Shown here one piece after another: positions 35,988 to 44,950 of a DNA stretch of 64,000 bases; the first letter of the stretch is position 1; each line of letters opens with the position of its first letter. The position numbers were made by a program, and so were the translations under genes. The stretch is from the NCBI GenBank assembly GCA_964020105.1, contig OZ026535.1:1240001-1304000 (forward strand), written 5' to 3'. Under the pieces are notes generated by a model, which worked only from the letters and a program-made list of their open reading frames with translations, did not search any database and was not told where the DNA came from. Origin of the DNA: G964020105 sp964020105 (GTDB lineage: Bacteria > Pseudomonadota > Alphaproteobacteria > WRAU01 > Hepatincolaceae).

Positions 35988-37000
35988 TGCAAGCTCTCCA
36001 AAGACCATCTAACTTTGATTGGGAAATTATAACTATCGGTTAGTTGCATTTCTAGCTTTTTCAAACCCGCCCAAGCTATCATTACCCCGTTATCTGTACA
36101 TAAATCCAAGGGTGGATAAATCATAGTTATATCCCTATTATGCATAAAATCAGCTAAAGATTCCCTTATTGCTATGTTAGCGGCTACGCCACCGGAGATA
36201 ACAAAATGCTTAGGTTTAGCAAATTTATTACTAAATAAATCAATAGCATTTTTCAAGCGATCAATTAATATATCTATAATTGCTTTCTGTAGAGATGCAC
36301 AAATATCTTTACGTATTGTTTCATTTAACTCTATAGTGGTGATAGTATCCCTTAGGGCTGTTTTTAAACCAGAAAAAGAAAAATTACAGCCAGCTTGCTG
36401 ATAAAGTGGTCGGGGGAATTTATATTTTTTTGCATCACCATCTTTGGCTAATTTTTCAATTTCTCGCCCACCTGGGTAAGGAAGTCCAAGTAATCTTGCT
36501 GTTTTATCAAAAGCCTCTCCCACAGCGTCATCTAAAGTTGATCCTAAAAGCTCATAACTATCTACTGCCTTAACTGCTAAAATTTGTGTGTGTCCTCCGG
36601 ATACTAGTAATAATAAAAAAGGAAATGCAATATCATTTGTCATTGTTGGCAGTAGCGCATGTCCTTGTAAATGATTGACTGCTAGAAAAGGTTTATTAAA
36701 GGTGAGAGAAAGAGTTTTAGCAAAAGTTGAACCAATAATTAATCCTCCAGCTAAACCAGGACCACACGTAGCAGCAAAGCCATCTATTTCATGTAAGGAC
36801 ACACAACTCTTAGCAATGCTTTCCCTAAGTAAAAATCCAATTATTTCAAGATGACTTCTAGCCGCAATTTCTGGAATAACTCCGCCAAACTTACTGTGTA
36901 TATCAATTTGCGAAAACAAGATGTGCGATAAGATATTTTTATTTTCTATCACAGCAATTGATGTTTCATCACAACTGCTTTCTAATCCAAGTATTAACAT
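35978..37000 (-). CDS. tsaD: tRNA N6-adenosine threonylcarbamoyltransferase
   Basis: Catalytic subunit for t6A37 modification of ANN-reading tRNAs. The family start MLILGLESSCDETSIAV, the metal motif NHLQGHALLP (HxxxH), LLLVSGGHTQIL, LLGSTLDDAVGEAFDKTARLLGLPYPGG (split here by reading) and ISGGVAAN near the end are present. I place the start at the ATG at 37000; an in-frame ATG at 37030 would add ten unmatched residues. It is divergent from the Mic60-like gene and overlaps gpsA by 10 bases. Confidence 0.97.
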   Translation of the reverse strand: MLILGLESSCDETSIAVIENKNILSHILFSQIDIHSKFGGVIPEIAARSHLEIIGFLLRESIAKSCVSLHEIDGFAATCGPGLAGGLIIGSTFAKTLSLTFNKPFLAVNHLQGHALLPTMTNDIAFPFLLLLVSGGHTQILAVKAVDSYELLGSTLDDAVGEAFDKTARLLGLPYPGGREIEKLAKDGDAKKYKFPRPLYQQAGCNFSFSGLKTALRDTITTIELNETIRKDICASLQKAIIDILIDRLKNAIDLFSNKFAKPKHFVISGGVAANIAIRESLADFMHNRDITMIYPPLDLCTDNGVMIAWAGLKKLEMQLTDSYNFPIKVRWSLESLQCT

Positions 37001-37101
37001 ATAATAAAAATCTCTTAAAAAAGTGAACAAAAATTAATTTTTTAAACTATACTATTATAGTAAATTATTTAATCGAATTACATATAAAAGAGGTCAGCTT
37101 T

Positions 37102-37929
37102 ATGAAAGATCTTGATAAAAATACGCAACAGACAATAATTCCTATTGAAAACAAAAATGAGCCTTTTAAAACAGCTATTAGGTTTATTATAGTTTTCGTA
37201 GTTATTGCCTCTATTACTAGCATAGGAATTCTTGCTTATATAAAAAAATTTCATCTCAAGGAAGATCATAAAGATCTATTAATGCAAATAGAAACCTCAG
37301 AAGATGTAGAAAATATATCTAATATGGATAAATTACAGCAAAAAATTGTATTTCTAGAAGAAGAGCTTGCCAAAAACATAATTTCAAATAGACATACGGC
37401 TGAATTAATAAATGCAGTTATCATATTTAATGATCTGAAAAATTTGTTATCTAGTAATAACAAGTTCACAGAAGAATTAAATCATGCACTACCTCTGATA
37501 AGAAATAATAACTTCAAAGAACACTTGAGCTCTTTGCTTCCTTATTCCAGTGGAGTGGAAGATAGGGCTACACTATTAAATCAATATGAAACAATTGTTT
37601 ATAGAGATATGTATCTTGAAAGTCTTATGGAAGAGGAAACTTTAGTTGCAAGAATAAAATTCGTTTTTTATAGTTTAGTGTTTATTAAATCACACAATCC
37701 TACTTTTAAAGATACTAATGGGACGTTATTTTTACTTAATAAAGTTGAGACTCACCTTAGGAAATATGAACTATCTAATGCCTATACTGAGTTTAATAAA
37801 ATTACAACCAAAAAATCCGCCAGAGTACTAAACTGGATGCTTGCCTTAGAAAAAAGACTCAAGGTAGAAGAAGTAATTGAAAAAATAGATTTGCGAATCA
37901 ATAGTTTTGCTAGTGTTGGAGGGAGATAA
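37102..37929 (+). CDS. Mic60/mitofilin-like inner membrane protein (COG4223 type)
   Basis: A 275-residue protein with one membrane segment near residues 26-46, a helical, partly coiled-coil periplasmic stalk (about 65-110), and a C-terminal helical domain. The end (NKVETHLRKYELSNAYTEF then SARVLNWMLALEKRLKVEEV) resembles the mitofilin signature of alphaproteobacterial COG4223 proteins, with the conserved Trp. In alphaproteobacteria Mic60 lies between hemD and hemY and shapes intracytoplasmic membranes; the family is the ancestor of mitochondrial MICOS Mic60. Here it is followed directly by a HemY-like gene, which supports the assignment. Sequence similarity is weak by eye. Confidence 0.72.
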   Translation: MKDLDKNTQQTIIPIENKNEPFKTAIRFIIVFVVIASITSIGILAYIKKFHLKEDHKDLLMQIETSEDVENISNMDKLQQKIVFLEEELAKNIISNRHTAELINAVIIFNDLKNLLSSNNKFTEELNHALPLIRNNNFKEHLSSLLPYSSGVEDRATLLNQYETIVYRDMYLESLMEEETLVARIKFVFYSLVFIKSHNPTFKDTNGTLFLLNKVETHLRKYELSNAYTEFNKITTKKSARVLNWMLALEKRLKVEEVIEKIDLRINSFASVGGR

Positions 37930-39074
37930 TGAAAAAAATACTTTTTATTGCTGTACCATTAGGACTACTACTGTGGACGTATACAATTGAAAATAGCATA
38001 GTAATTTCGATGGAAAATTATACTATCAGTACTAATATAATGAAGCTTTTGTTATTATTTTTCATAGTTTTTTTGCCATTATTACTTGTTCGTTCTTTGA
38101 TTATAAAAATAATTCATAAAATAAAAAAAGAAACATATGCTAGTCAATTACTAGGGTTTATAGATACTTTTGGTAAACAACAGGACCACACGTTATTGGT
38201 TAATTTAATTAAATCTTTGAGCAACTCAAGATTTATTAAAAAAATGAAAAAAATACAACAATTAATTGAGATAAGAGATTATGATGAAGCTCTGATATTG
38301 CTTGATAAGATAAAGTATAATAAAAGAAATGAGTTTATAATTATAAGACTACGTTGTCTGATTTATAAATTACAAGAAGATATTCCAAGTTTAACTATTT
38401 TCTGCAAAAAAGCATTGGAGTTAAAAAATATAGATAGAATATGGTTCTTAAGAGAGTTATTTGAAATCAGCTTTAACAAGGGGAATTTAGATAAGGAGAT
38501 AGTTTTTTTACATGATAAGTTGCAACTAATTAAAAGAACGGAAAACTCTTTAGAATATAAGCATTGCTATTGTATGATTGAATATTACTACGTGACAAAA
38601 CTAAGATATACAGCCCCAGATAAAGTGAGAGAGATTGCAAATAAAGTCATAAAAGTGTATCCAACTTTTGTTCCAATGTATGGATTATTGGTAGAATTAT
38701 ATATGAATAATAAAAAGGATAAAAAATTCATAAGTATATTAAAAACGTTGTGGATTAATAATAAAAATTACGAAGCTATTAAAATATGGAATAAGTATTA
38801 TAAAGAAGTAGATCTTGTAGAGGTAAAAGAATTTGTAACAAAGGCACAAGTTGATAATTCGCTTCTTTTAGCGGCTTTATATACTCAGCATGGTATGTAT
38901 TTAGAAGCTCATGATATTTTGCAAAATATTCCTGATAATGAGATAGATAAGTACTATGTATGGATGGATTTAATGAAGAAAGAAAAAAACTATAAAAATA
39001 TAGATGATATACTAACAAAACTACATTTAACAAGCCAAGGACGGGATAGTTTTTGGAGTAATCATATCAAATAA
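37929..39074 (+). CDS. HemY-like membrane TPR protein
   Basis: A 381-residue protein with two N-terminal membrane segments (residues about 4-20 and 38-60) flanking the IENSIVISMENYTISTNI loop, which matches the conserved HemY_N pattern, and a C-terminal TPR-like helical repeat region (EIRDYDEALILLDKIK and LYTQHGMYLEAHDILQNI). The proteobacterial HemY family is of unclear function despite its historical haem label. The start overlaps the last base of the Mic60-like gene (TAATG). Next on the strand is an SH3 protein 12 bases on. Confidence 0.75.
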   Translation: MKKILFIAVPLGLLLWTYTIENSIVISMENYTISTNIMKLLLLFFIVFLPLLLVRSLIIKIIHKIKKETYASQLLGFIDTFGKQQDHTLLVNLIKSLSNSRFIKKMKKIQQLIEIRDYDEALILLDKIKYNKRNEFIIIRLRCLIYKLQEDIPSLTIFCKKALELKNIDRIWFLRELFEISFNKGNLDKEIVFLHDKLQLIKRTENSLEYKHCYCMIEYYYVTKLRYTAPDKVREIANKVIKVYPTFVPMYGLLVELYMNNKKDKKFISILKTLWINNKNYEAIKIWNKYYKEVDLVEVKEFVTKAQVDNSLLLAALYTQHGMYLEAHDILQNIPDNEIDKYYVWMDLMKKEKNYKNIDDILTKLHLTSQGRDSFWSNHIK

Positions 39075-39086
39075 GGCAAGAACTGA

Positions 39087-39590
39087 ATGAAACTGTTAAA
39101 TATAGCGTTATCGATTATATTAATAGGATTTGTTTTAGGCTCTGCTTATTTTATAAGGAATGATGTAAGAGGTAAGCGTTCAAATAAACGCCCCGATTTT
39201 ATTGCTACGAAATTTGTGGAAACCAATCTAAGAACAGGCCCTGAAAAAGAATATCCTATTATTTTAACTTATACAAAAATCAATACTCCCCTTAAGGTGC
39301 TAGACTACTATAAAGAGTGGTATCAGGTGTTGGATGCATACGGTAATAAGGGATGGGTATATAAAAACTTAGTTAAAACAGAAAATTACGCAATTGTAAC
39401 TTCAAATGCTATGGGTTATAAATATGCAAAATCCACCACAAAAGAGCTTATTATCATAAAACGTTTAAATATAGTTGAAGTACTTAAATGTGAGGAGATG
39501 TTTTGTAAAATATCGACCACAATTCCTGGAAAAAATAGAGAGATCAATGCTTGGGTACACAAACATAATTTATGGGGAGCAATTAATTAA
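39087..39590 (+). CDS. SH3-domain membrane-anchored periplasmic protein
   Basis: A 167-residue protein with an N-terminal hydrophobic segment (signal or anchor, residues 3-24) and a bacterial SH3 domain: FVETNLRTGPEKEYPII, PLKVLDYYKEWYQVLDAYGNKGWVYKNLV. A second, more divergent SH3-like copy follows (residues about 100-165, ending NAWVHKHNLWG). This fits DUF1058/COG3807-type proteins found near hem or TPR genes in alphaproteobacteria. It probably acts at the cell envelope. It is the last gene of the Mic60-HemY operon and converges on sdhE. Confidence 0.83.
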   Translation: MKLLNIALSIILIGFVLGSAYFIRNDVRGKRSNKRPDFIATKFVETNLRTGPEKEYPIILTYTKINTPLKVLDYYKEWYQVLDAYGNKGWVYKNLVKTENYAIVTSNAMGYKYAKSTTKELIIIKRLNIVEVLKCEEMFCKISTTIPGKNREINAWVHKHNLWGAIN

Positions 39591-39598
39591 GATATTTA

Positions 39599-39880
39599 TT
39601 AATTCATATATGGAACATCTTTAGGATTAAAAGATAGAAGCATATTCCAGATATCATTTTGCATTATTTCAGGTAATTTTTCTTTACCTGATAGCCAATT
39701 AAGGATTGTTTTATCATCCTCAGCCAACAGGAGGTTAAACCTGTTAATTTGTTCTTGTGTCATGCTTTGCAAATATGTGTCGGCGACAAAGCCTAGTAAA
39801 ATATCTAACTCTTTCATTCCTCTTCTTTTTGCTCTAATGTAGATTGCTTTTAGCTCTTGTGATAATTCATATTGTTGCAT
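39599..39880 (-). CDS. sdhE: Succinate dehydrogenase FAD assembly factor SdhE
   Basis: A 93-residue SdhE/Sdh5 family protein that promotes covalent attachment of FAD to SdhA. The conserved RGxxE motif is present (R20-G21-M-K-E24, in RRGMKELDILLGF), as are the later EQINRFNLLLAEDD and NWLSGKEKLPE segments. Its client, sdhCDAB, is 6 kb away in the same window. It is convergent with the SH3 gene, only 8 bases between stops. Confidence 0.93.
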   Translation of the reverse strand: MQQYELSQELKAIYIRAKRRGMKELDILLGFVADTYLQSMTQEQINRFNLLLAEDDKTILNWLSGKEKLPEIMQNDIWNMLLSFNPKDVPYMN

Positions 39881-40035
39881 AAAATCTCTTTTTGGTTAAA
39901 GGGTAAAGAATAATTTATAATTATATTATTTTACATTTATTTATAGTAAATAAGCAAGATTATAGGAATATGAGTTGTCATAGGTATGATTTTTGTTTTA
40001 TAATAACCTGTGTAAATATTGTTATGGAAAGAGTT

Positions 40036-41121
40036 ATGAATTTAGAGAGCTATTATGTAAAGATGGAGGAATGTATTAGTGTTAAAGAACTAGAGGCAAT
40101 ACATCAAGAATTATTTGGGAAAGCTGGTTATTTTTCTCTAGCAATGAAAGATTTAAAAGATTTATCTGCAGAAGAGCGTAAGAATAGAGGAGCATACTTA
40201 AACGAGCAGAAAAATAAATTGCTAGAAATATTTGCAGAAAGATCGCAAAAAATTAAGGATGAGGTATTAGAGAAAGAAATTGCAAAAGATAAATTAGACC
40301 TAAGCTTGCCTCTACAAGCTTTGCAAAGAGGTGGCCTGCATCCGATAAGTTACGCTATTGAGCAAATAATAGCAGTATTTCACTCTATGGATTTTAAAGT
40401 TGCTACTGCCAATGAAATAGAAGAAGATTGGTATAATTTTACAGCCTTAAATGTAGCACCACATCACCCTGCAAGACAGGATCATGATACTTTTTATTTA
40501 AACTCTTTAGATAGTGAGCAAAAAAGAATGCTTTTAAGGACTCATACATCTAACACACAAATTAGAACTATGCTAAAAGACAAAGATAACTTGCTTTTAG
40601 GAAAACCAATCAGAATAATCTCTCCGGGTAGGACTTATCGTAGTGATAGTGATGCAACTCACTCTCCTATGTTTCATCAGGTAGAAGGATTATATGTTGA
40701 TGAAAAAAGTAAAATCAGCGTTCCCTTATTAAAGACTCTACTAGCTAATTTTTGTTCAGCTTTTTTTGCTATAAAAGATATTCCCATGCGCTTTAGACCT
40801 AGTTATTTCCCTTTTACCTCACCATCTTATGAGGTAGATATGAAGTGTAGTAGATCAGCTAATCAGTTAATAATAGGAAGGGGTGAGGATTGGTTAGAAA
40901 TACTTGGCTCTGGTATTGTTCATCCTAATGTTTTGGAAAATTGTGGTATAGATTCAACTAAGTATTCAGGGTTAGCCTTTGGTATGGGGATTGAGAGGTT
41001 ATTGATGCTTAAATACGGATTTAAGGATTTAAGAGAAATGTACAAAGGAGATATAAGATGGTTAGAGTATTATAATGTAAATATGATAAAATCACCAAGT
41101 ACATTTGCAGGATTAGATTAG
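40036..41121 (+). CDS. pheS: Phenylalanyl-tRNA synthetase alpha subunit
   Basis: Catalytic subunit of the class II enzyme. Motif 2 region GRTYRSDSDATHSPMFHQVEGL, FRPSYFPFTSPSYEVDM and motif 3 GLAFGMGIERLLMLKYG are intact. From the ATG at 40036 (MNLESYYVKMEE) it has 361 residues, close to the usual 330-360, with the N-terminal coiled coil. Longer frames from 39970 or 40024 add unmatched residues. pheT starts 14 bases downstream. Confidence 0.97.
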   Translation: MNLESYYVKMEECISVKELEAIHQELFGKAGYFSLAMKDLKDLSAEERKNRGAYLNEQKNKLLEIFAERSQKIKDEVLEKEIAKDKLDLSLPLQALQRGGLHPISYAIEQIIAVFHSMDFKVATANEIEEDWYNFTALNVAPHHPARQDHDTFYLNSLDSEQKRMLLRTHTSNTQIRTMLKDKDNLLLGKPIRIISPGRTYRSDSDATHSPMFHQVEGLYVDEKSKISVPLLKTLLANFCSAFFAIKDIPMRFRPSYFPFTSPSYEVDMKCSRSANQLIIGRGEDWLEILGSGIVHPNVLENCGIDSTKYSGLAFGMGIERLLMLKYGFKDLREMYKGDIRWLEYYNVNMIKSPSTFAGLD

Positions 41122-41135
41122 GGTAAGATAAAACA

Positions 41136-43553
41136 ATGAAATTCACATTAAAATGGTTAAAGAATCATCTTGAATTTAATAATCCATTGTCTGAGATAAC
41201 AGATGCTTTAACCAAATTAGGGATAGAAGTTGAGGATGTAAAGGACTATCCAGAAAAGTATAAAGAATTTAGTGTTGGCTATATTAAATCAGCAAAGAAG
41301 CATCCAGAGGCTGATAAACTAAAGGTATGTGAAGTAGAAACTTCTGATGGCAATAGGCAGATAGTGTGTGGAGCCTCTAATGCTAGGGAGGGGATTTATG
41401 TAATATATGCTCCAATTGGAGCATATATACCTGGAACAGATATGACATTAAAGTCTGCAATTATTAGGGGTGTAGAAAGCCAGGGGATGATGGTGTCTGA
41501 GCGTGAATTATCTTTATCTGATGAACATGATGGGATAATTGAATTTAGTAATGGTAAAGTTGGAGATAAGGCGGTCAGCTTACTAGGATTAGATGATGTT
41601 GTAATTGATGTTGCAATAACCCCAAATAGAGGAGACTTGCTTGGAGTAAGGGGAATTGCGAAAGATCTAGAAGCCTTTGGTATTGGTAAATTAAAACCAC
41701 TGCTTAGTGAAGAGGTATTAAGTGGTAATAAATCCACAGTAAAAATAGCCTTAGATGGAAATATATCGCAAAGATTCATTGCTGCTAAGATTTTTAATGT
41801 TAAGAATGTTGATTCTCCTCTTTGGCTTAAGGAGAAATTAAAGTTAATAGGGCAAGATAGCCATGGTGCATTAGTAGATATAACTAATTATATAGCCTTT
41901 GATCTCAATCAACCTATGCACGTATATGATTTAGATAAAATCCAAAGCAACGTAAGAGATATAACAGAAATAAGTGTTAGATTTGCTGAATCTTCTTATA
42001 AATATAGAGGTTTAGATAAGAAAGAGTATATTTTGAGTGCAATTTCTCCGGTAGTCCAGTTGGGGGAGAAGATAGGGTCCATAGGAGGAGTTATTGGATC
42101 TCTTGATACAGCGTGTGATTCCCTAACAAAAAATGTTTTGGTTGAATGCGCTCATTTTGATTATAAAGTTGTTGCTTTAGCAAAAAGAGAGCTTGAAATC
42201 AATACTGAGTCTTCTTATCGTTATGAAAGGAGCATAGATATTTCAGCGATGGAAGAGGTTTTTAGGTATGCATTATATTTGCTAAATAATCTTTGTGGAG
42301 GGGGTGTTGAGGCTGTTGAGCAGGTATCTTGTGTTAGTGTAAGCAGGGGGATTGCTTTTGATTTATCTTATGTAAATACTTTGGCTGGATTTGGAGAGTC
42401 TGACAAAGATAAATTTTCTGTTGTAAGCATTAGAGCCATATTAGAAAGGCTTAATTATAGTGTACAAGAGAATAATGGTAATTTTATTGTAACTGCAGCA
42501 GGGAGTCGTAATGACGTGGAGGATAAATCGACAGTTGTAGCAGATATATTAAGAATGTACGGCACTGATAATTTACCAGAGGTAATAATATCAAAGGATG
42601 GAAAAAACACTGATGTTGCTTTAGATTACGTATACAGCAGGAATATAGCAAGCAAAAGAATTTTAGCAAAGCATGGGATGTATGAAACAATTAGTATGTC
42701 ATTTATTGCGAAACAAATTGCAGAAAATTTTGGCATTATGGAAGAGGGATTAAGCTTAAATAATCCCATATCAGAGGATCTAGCTGTGATGCGTAAAAGT
42801 CTGCTACCTAGTTTATTAATATTAACCAAAGATAATATTAATAGAGCTAATGCTAATATTAATATTTTTGAGGTAGCGAATATCTACATAGATCCCTATA
42901 GACAAGAACTTAGTTGTGCTAGCATACTGCATGGTGAAAAAAAGCATAAAAATTGGCTTGAAAAAAGTCATCCTTATAGTGTGTGGGATAGCAAAAGTTT
43001 GGTGTTTACTTTAATTAATGATTTAGGATTTAATCCTGATAATATGATAATAACCCAAAATGGATTGCCTAGTTATTACCATCCATTTAAGAGTGCTGCA
43101 TTAAGTATGGGTAGAAACATCATTGGATATTTTGGGGAAATCAATCCGAAAGTCCTTCATAAAATGAGTATTTTTAGTTCTGTGATTGCCTTTGAGGTAT
43201 TTTTAGAAAGGCTACCTGAAAATAAAATGAAAGGGCATGCTAAGATTCCTATTAGCATGTCAGATTTCATGCCTACTAGGCGTGATTTTGCTTTTATAGT
43301 TGATAAAAACGTGGTAGCTGGAGAGATTTTAAGGCTAGTAAAAGCGGTTGATAAAAAGCTTATTAAATATGTAGATATTTTTGATGTGTACGAGGGAGAA
43401 AATGTAGGTATTGATAAAAAATCGATTGCTCTTAGAGTTACCTTGCAAGCTGTAGAGAAAACATTTAGTGAATCTGATATTAGTGAATTATCGAATAAAA
43501 TAATATTGGCATTGCAGAAAGGGCTACAAGCTAAGCTTAGGGATGGTTATTAA
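41136..43553 (+). CDS. pheT: Phenylalanyl-tRNA synthetase beta subunit
   Basis: Structural, tRNA-binding and editing subunit. In 805 residues the order is normal: N-terminal MKFTLKWLKNHLEF, tRNA-binding domain (KKHPEADKLKVCEVET, IVCGASNAREG), B3/B4 editing domain (VDITNYIAFDLNQPMHVYDLDK as DITNY motif), B5 domain, catalytic-like core, and C-terminal anticodon-binding domain (MPTRRDFAFIVD). Order pheS-pheT is standard. The usual upstream rplT is 10 kb away and on the other strand. Confidence 0.98.
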   Translation: MKFTLKWLKNHLEFNNPLSEITDALTKLGIEVEDVKDYPEKYKEFSVGYIKSAKKHPEADKLKVCEVETSDGNRQIVCGASNAREGIYVIYAPIGAYIPGTDMTLKSAIIRGVESQGMMVSERELSLSDEHDGIIEFSNGKVGDKAVSLLGLDDVVIDVAITPNRGDLLGVRGIAKDLEAFGIGKLKPLLSEEVLSGNKSTVKIALDGNISQRFIAAKIFNVKNVDSPLWLKEKLKLIGQDSHGALVDITNYIAFDLNQPMHVYDLDKIQSNVRDITEISVRFAESSYKYRGLDKKEYILSAISPVVQLGEKIGSIGGVIGSLDTACDSLTKNVLVECAHFDYKVVALAKRELEINTESSYRYERSIDISAMEEVFRYALYLLNNLCGGGVEAVEQVSCVSVSRGIAFDLSYVNTLAGFGESDKDKFSVVSIRAILERLNYSVQENNGNFIVTAAGSRNDVEDKSTVVADILRMYGTDNLPEVIISKDGKNTDVALDYVYSRNIASKRILAKHGMYETISMSFIAKQIAENFGIMEEGLSLNNPISEDLAVMRKSLLPSLLILTKDNINRANANINIFEVANIYIDPYRQELSCASILHGEKKHKNWLEKSHPYSVWDSKSLVFTLINDLGFNPDNMIITQNGLPSYYHPFKSAALSMGRNIIGYFGEINPKVLHKMSIFSSVIAFEVFLERLPENKMKGHAKIPISMSDFMPTRRDFAFIVDKNVVAGEILRLVKAVDKKLIKYVDIFDVYEGENVGIDKKSIALRVTLQAVEKTFSESDISELSNKIILALQKGLQAKLRDGY

Positions 43554-43580
43554 ATATTACAATTGCTATAGGAGTTTAGA

Positions 43581-44009
43581 ATGGTAATAAAGAAAGAAAT
43601 AGAAATCAATGCAGATTTGCAGAGGGTATGGAATGCTTTATCGGATGTTGAGGTGCAAAAACTATGGATGATTGGTCTTGAGAAAGTAGATAAGATAGAT
43701 GAAATTAATTGGCTAATGCATGTTAAAGAAGGTAGGAAAACTAGGGTATATAAAGGAAAAAACTTGGAGGTTGTTGAATTAAATATACTTTCAATTAGTA
43801 TAACTGATGAGAAGCACTTTACAGTATTTGTTAAGTATGAATTAGAACAAACTGATAAGGGGATAATGTTGCATTACTGCAGCAGTATGGATTTGCATAC
43901 AACCTTTGCTAAGATTGTATTATTTATAATCGGTGCCGTAATGAATAATATATTTGTAAATAAGCATTTAAAAATCCTTAAGGAAGTGTGTGAAAGAAAG
44001 GATCAGTAG
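43581..44009 (+). CDS. SRPBCC (START-like) family protein
   Basis: A 142-residue protein with the SRPBCC helix-grip start KKEIEINADLQRVWNALSDVEVQKLWMIGL and a C-terminal amphipathic helix (VMNNIFVNKHLKILKEVCERK). Such proteins bind hydrophobic ligands or act as polyketide-cyclase-like or Hsp90-activator-like folds; ligand unknown. It lies 27 bases after pheT with GGAG upstream and may be co-transcribed. A weakly hydrophobic stretch (IVLFIIGAVMNNIF) near residue 115 is typical of the long helix rather than a membrane segment. Confidence 0.75.
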   Translation: MVIKKEIEINADLQRVWNALSDVEVQKLWMIGLEKVDKIDEINWLMHVKEGRKTRVYKGKNLEVVELNILSISITDEKHFTVFVKYELEQTDKGIMLHYCSSMDLHTTFAKIVLFIIGAVMNNIFVNKHLKILKEVCERKDQ

Positions 44010-44106
44010 AAACGATTGATATTTAACTAATATGGTAGTGATTGCATCACAACTAAAATTAAGCAGTTAGCTGCTGATTATTTATGCTGAGCAGGACGGT
44101 GAGCTG

Positions 44107-44298
44107 TTGCTTAGTAGCAACTACTTCTTAGCCCTAATTAATAAGAAATACAACGAAAGCGCTAAAAATAATAGATTTTTATATGATATGGCACGGAAAA
44201 ATAAGAAATTTAAGTACGATAGTAACTCTCCTGACTATTTTGTGTATGATAAAATTAATAATAAAATTAGAGTTGTGAAGATAAAGCTTGACCGGTAA
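44107..44298 (+). pseudogene. Fragment resembling the end of a VRR-NUC/PD-(D/E)XK-like nuclease
   Basis: From about 44065 a frame without ATG runs to 44298; TTG at 44107 is the first conventional alternative start. Its end (SPDYFVYDKINNKIRVVKIK) resembles the PD...(D/E)xK core of small nucleases, where an acidic residue is expected at the Lys before IK. Missing start, missing active residue and position at the edge of a repeat-rich patch suggest a remnant. A real small protein cannot be excluded. Confidence 0.35.
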
Positions 44299-44407
44299 AA
44301 TTATAACAGAAAAAATGAAGATTAGCAATAAGAGATATTTAATATAATTTACATACAATTAAAAACAATTAAAGTAAATTAAAACAAAATCAGAGCAACA
44401 GACATCA

Positions 44408-44657
44408 CAGGCAGATGAGCAGGCAGATAGCAGGCACCACGTAAGCCTTATTTTTCAAGGCACTCAGAGAACAGGCAGTACAGGCAGCAAACCCAACCTC
44501 AAGAAAAAGGGGGGTAAAAAAGGGCAAAAATGACTCTCCCACCCCCGCAACCAAATTTATACCCTATTTTTACTTTCTTAAGTTTTATCTAAAAGAAGTG
44601 CCTGTACTGCCAGCTCCTTATTTTCCCTGGTCTCGCTGATGCCTGCTCATCTGCCTG
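44408..44657. repeat. Nested inverted repeats built on CAGGCA/TGCCTG
   Basis: A 250-base region, unusually GC-rich for this sequence. An outer exact 18-bp repeat (CAGGCAGATGAGCAGGCA at 44408-44425) is inverted at 44640-44657. An inner exact 13-bp repeat (GGCAGTACAGGCA at 44474-44486) is inverted at 44599-44611. Extra CAGGCA copies lie around both arms. The transcript could fold into a long two-part hairpin. It might be a small non-autonomous mobile element or a structured RNA. No ORF is inside. Confidence 0.75.
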
Positions 44658-44809
44658 CAGCTGCCTGTAGGAAAATCTGCGCCCTCCAGGGTGCACCGCA
44701 CTGCATACTATCCCCTGCAGCCCTTATTTTCTCTACAGGCAGCTAAAAGTGTTTTTACCACATATTTGTTGGAAAAAGCACCCTCTTCTTTTTTCTCTAA
44801 AAATCAAAA

Positions 44810-44849
44810 GGAGTAAAAAGGAGCGAAAGGGAGTAAAAAGGAGCGAAAA
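44810..44849. repeat. Four tandem 10-bp repeats upstream of an HTH gene
   Basis: Two copies of GGAGTAAAAAGGAGCGAAA(G/A) stand in direct order, which read as four 10-bp units of GGAGNRAAAA type. The 10-bp period matches one helical turn. They lie about 100 bases before the start of the gene at 44951 and could be binding sites (iteron or operator like) for it. Confidence 0.6.
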
Positions 44850-44950
44850 GCCCCAGAGGTGGGAATCAAGCTTTTTCAAAAGAAAAATCTGCTAAAATAC
44901 TCTTATATAAGCTTGTTGATAACTAATTGATAAATATAAGAAGTATTACC

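Noticed and set aside
44810..44849. Replication origin with DnaA boxes
   Set aside because: No TTATCCACA-like boxes and no dnaA or parAB nearby; the repeats alone do not support an origin.
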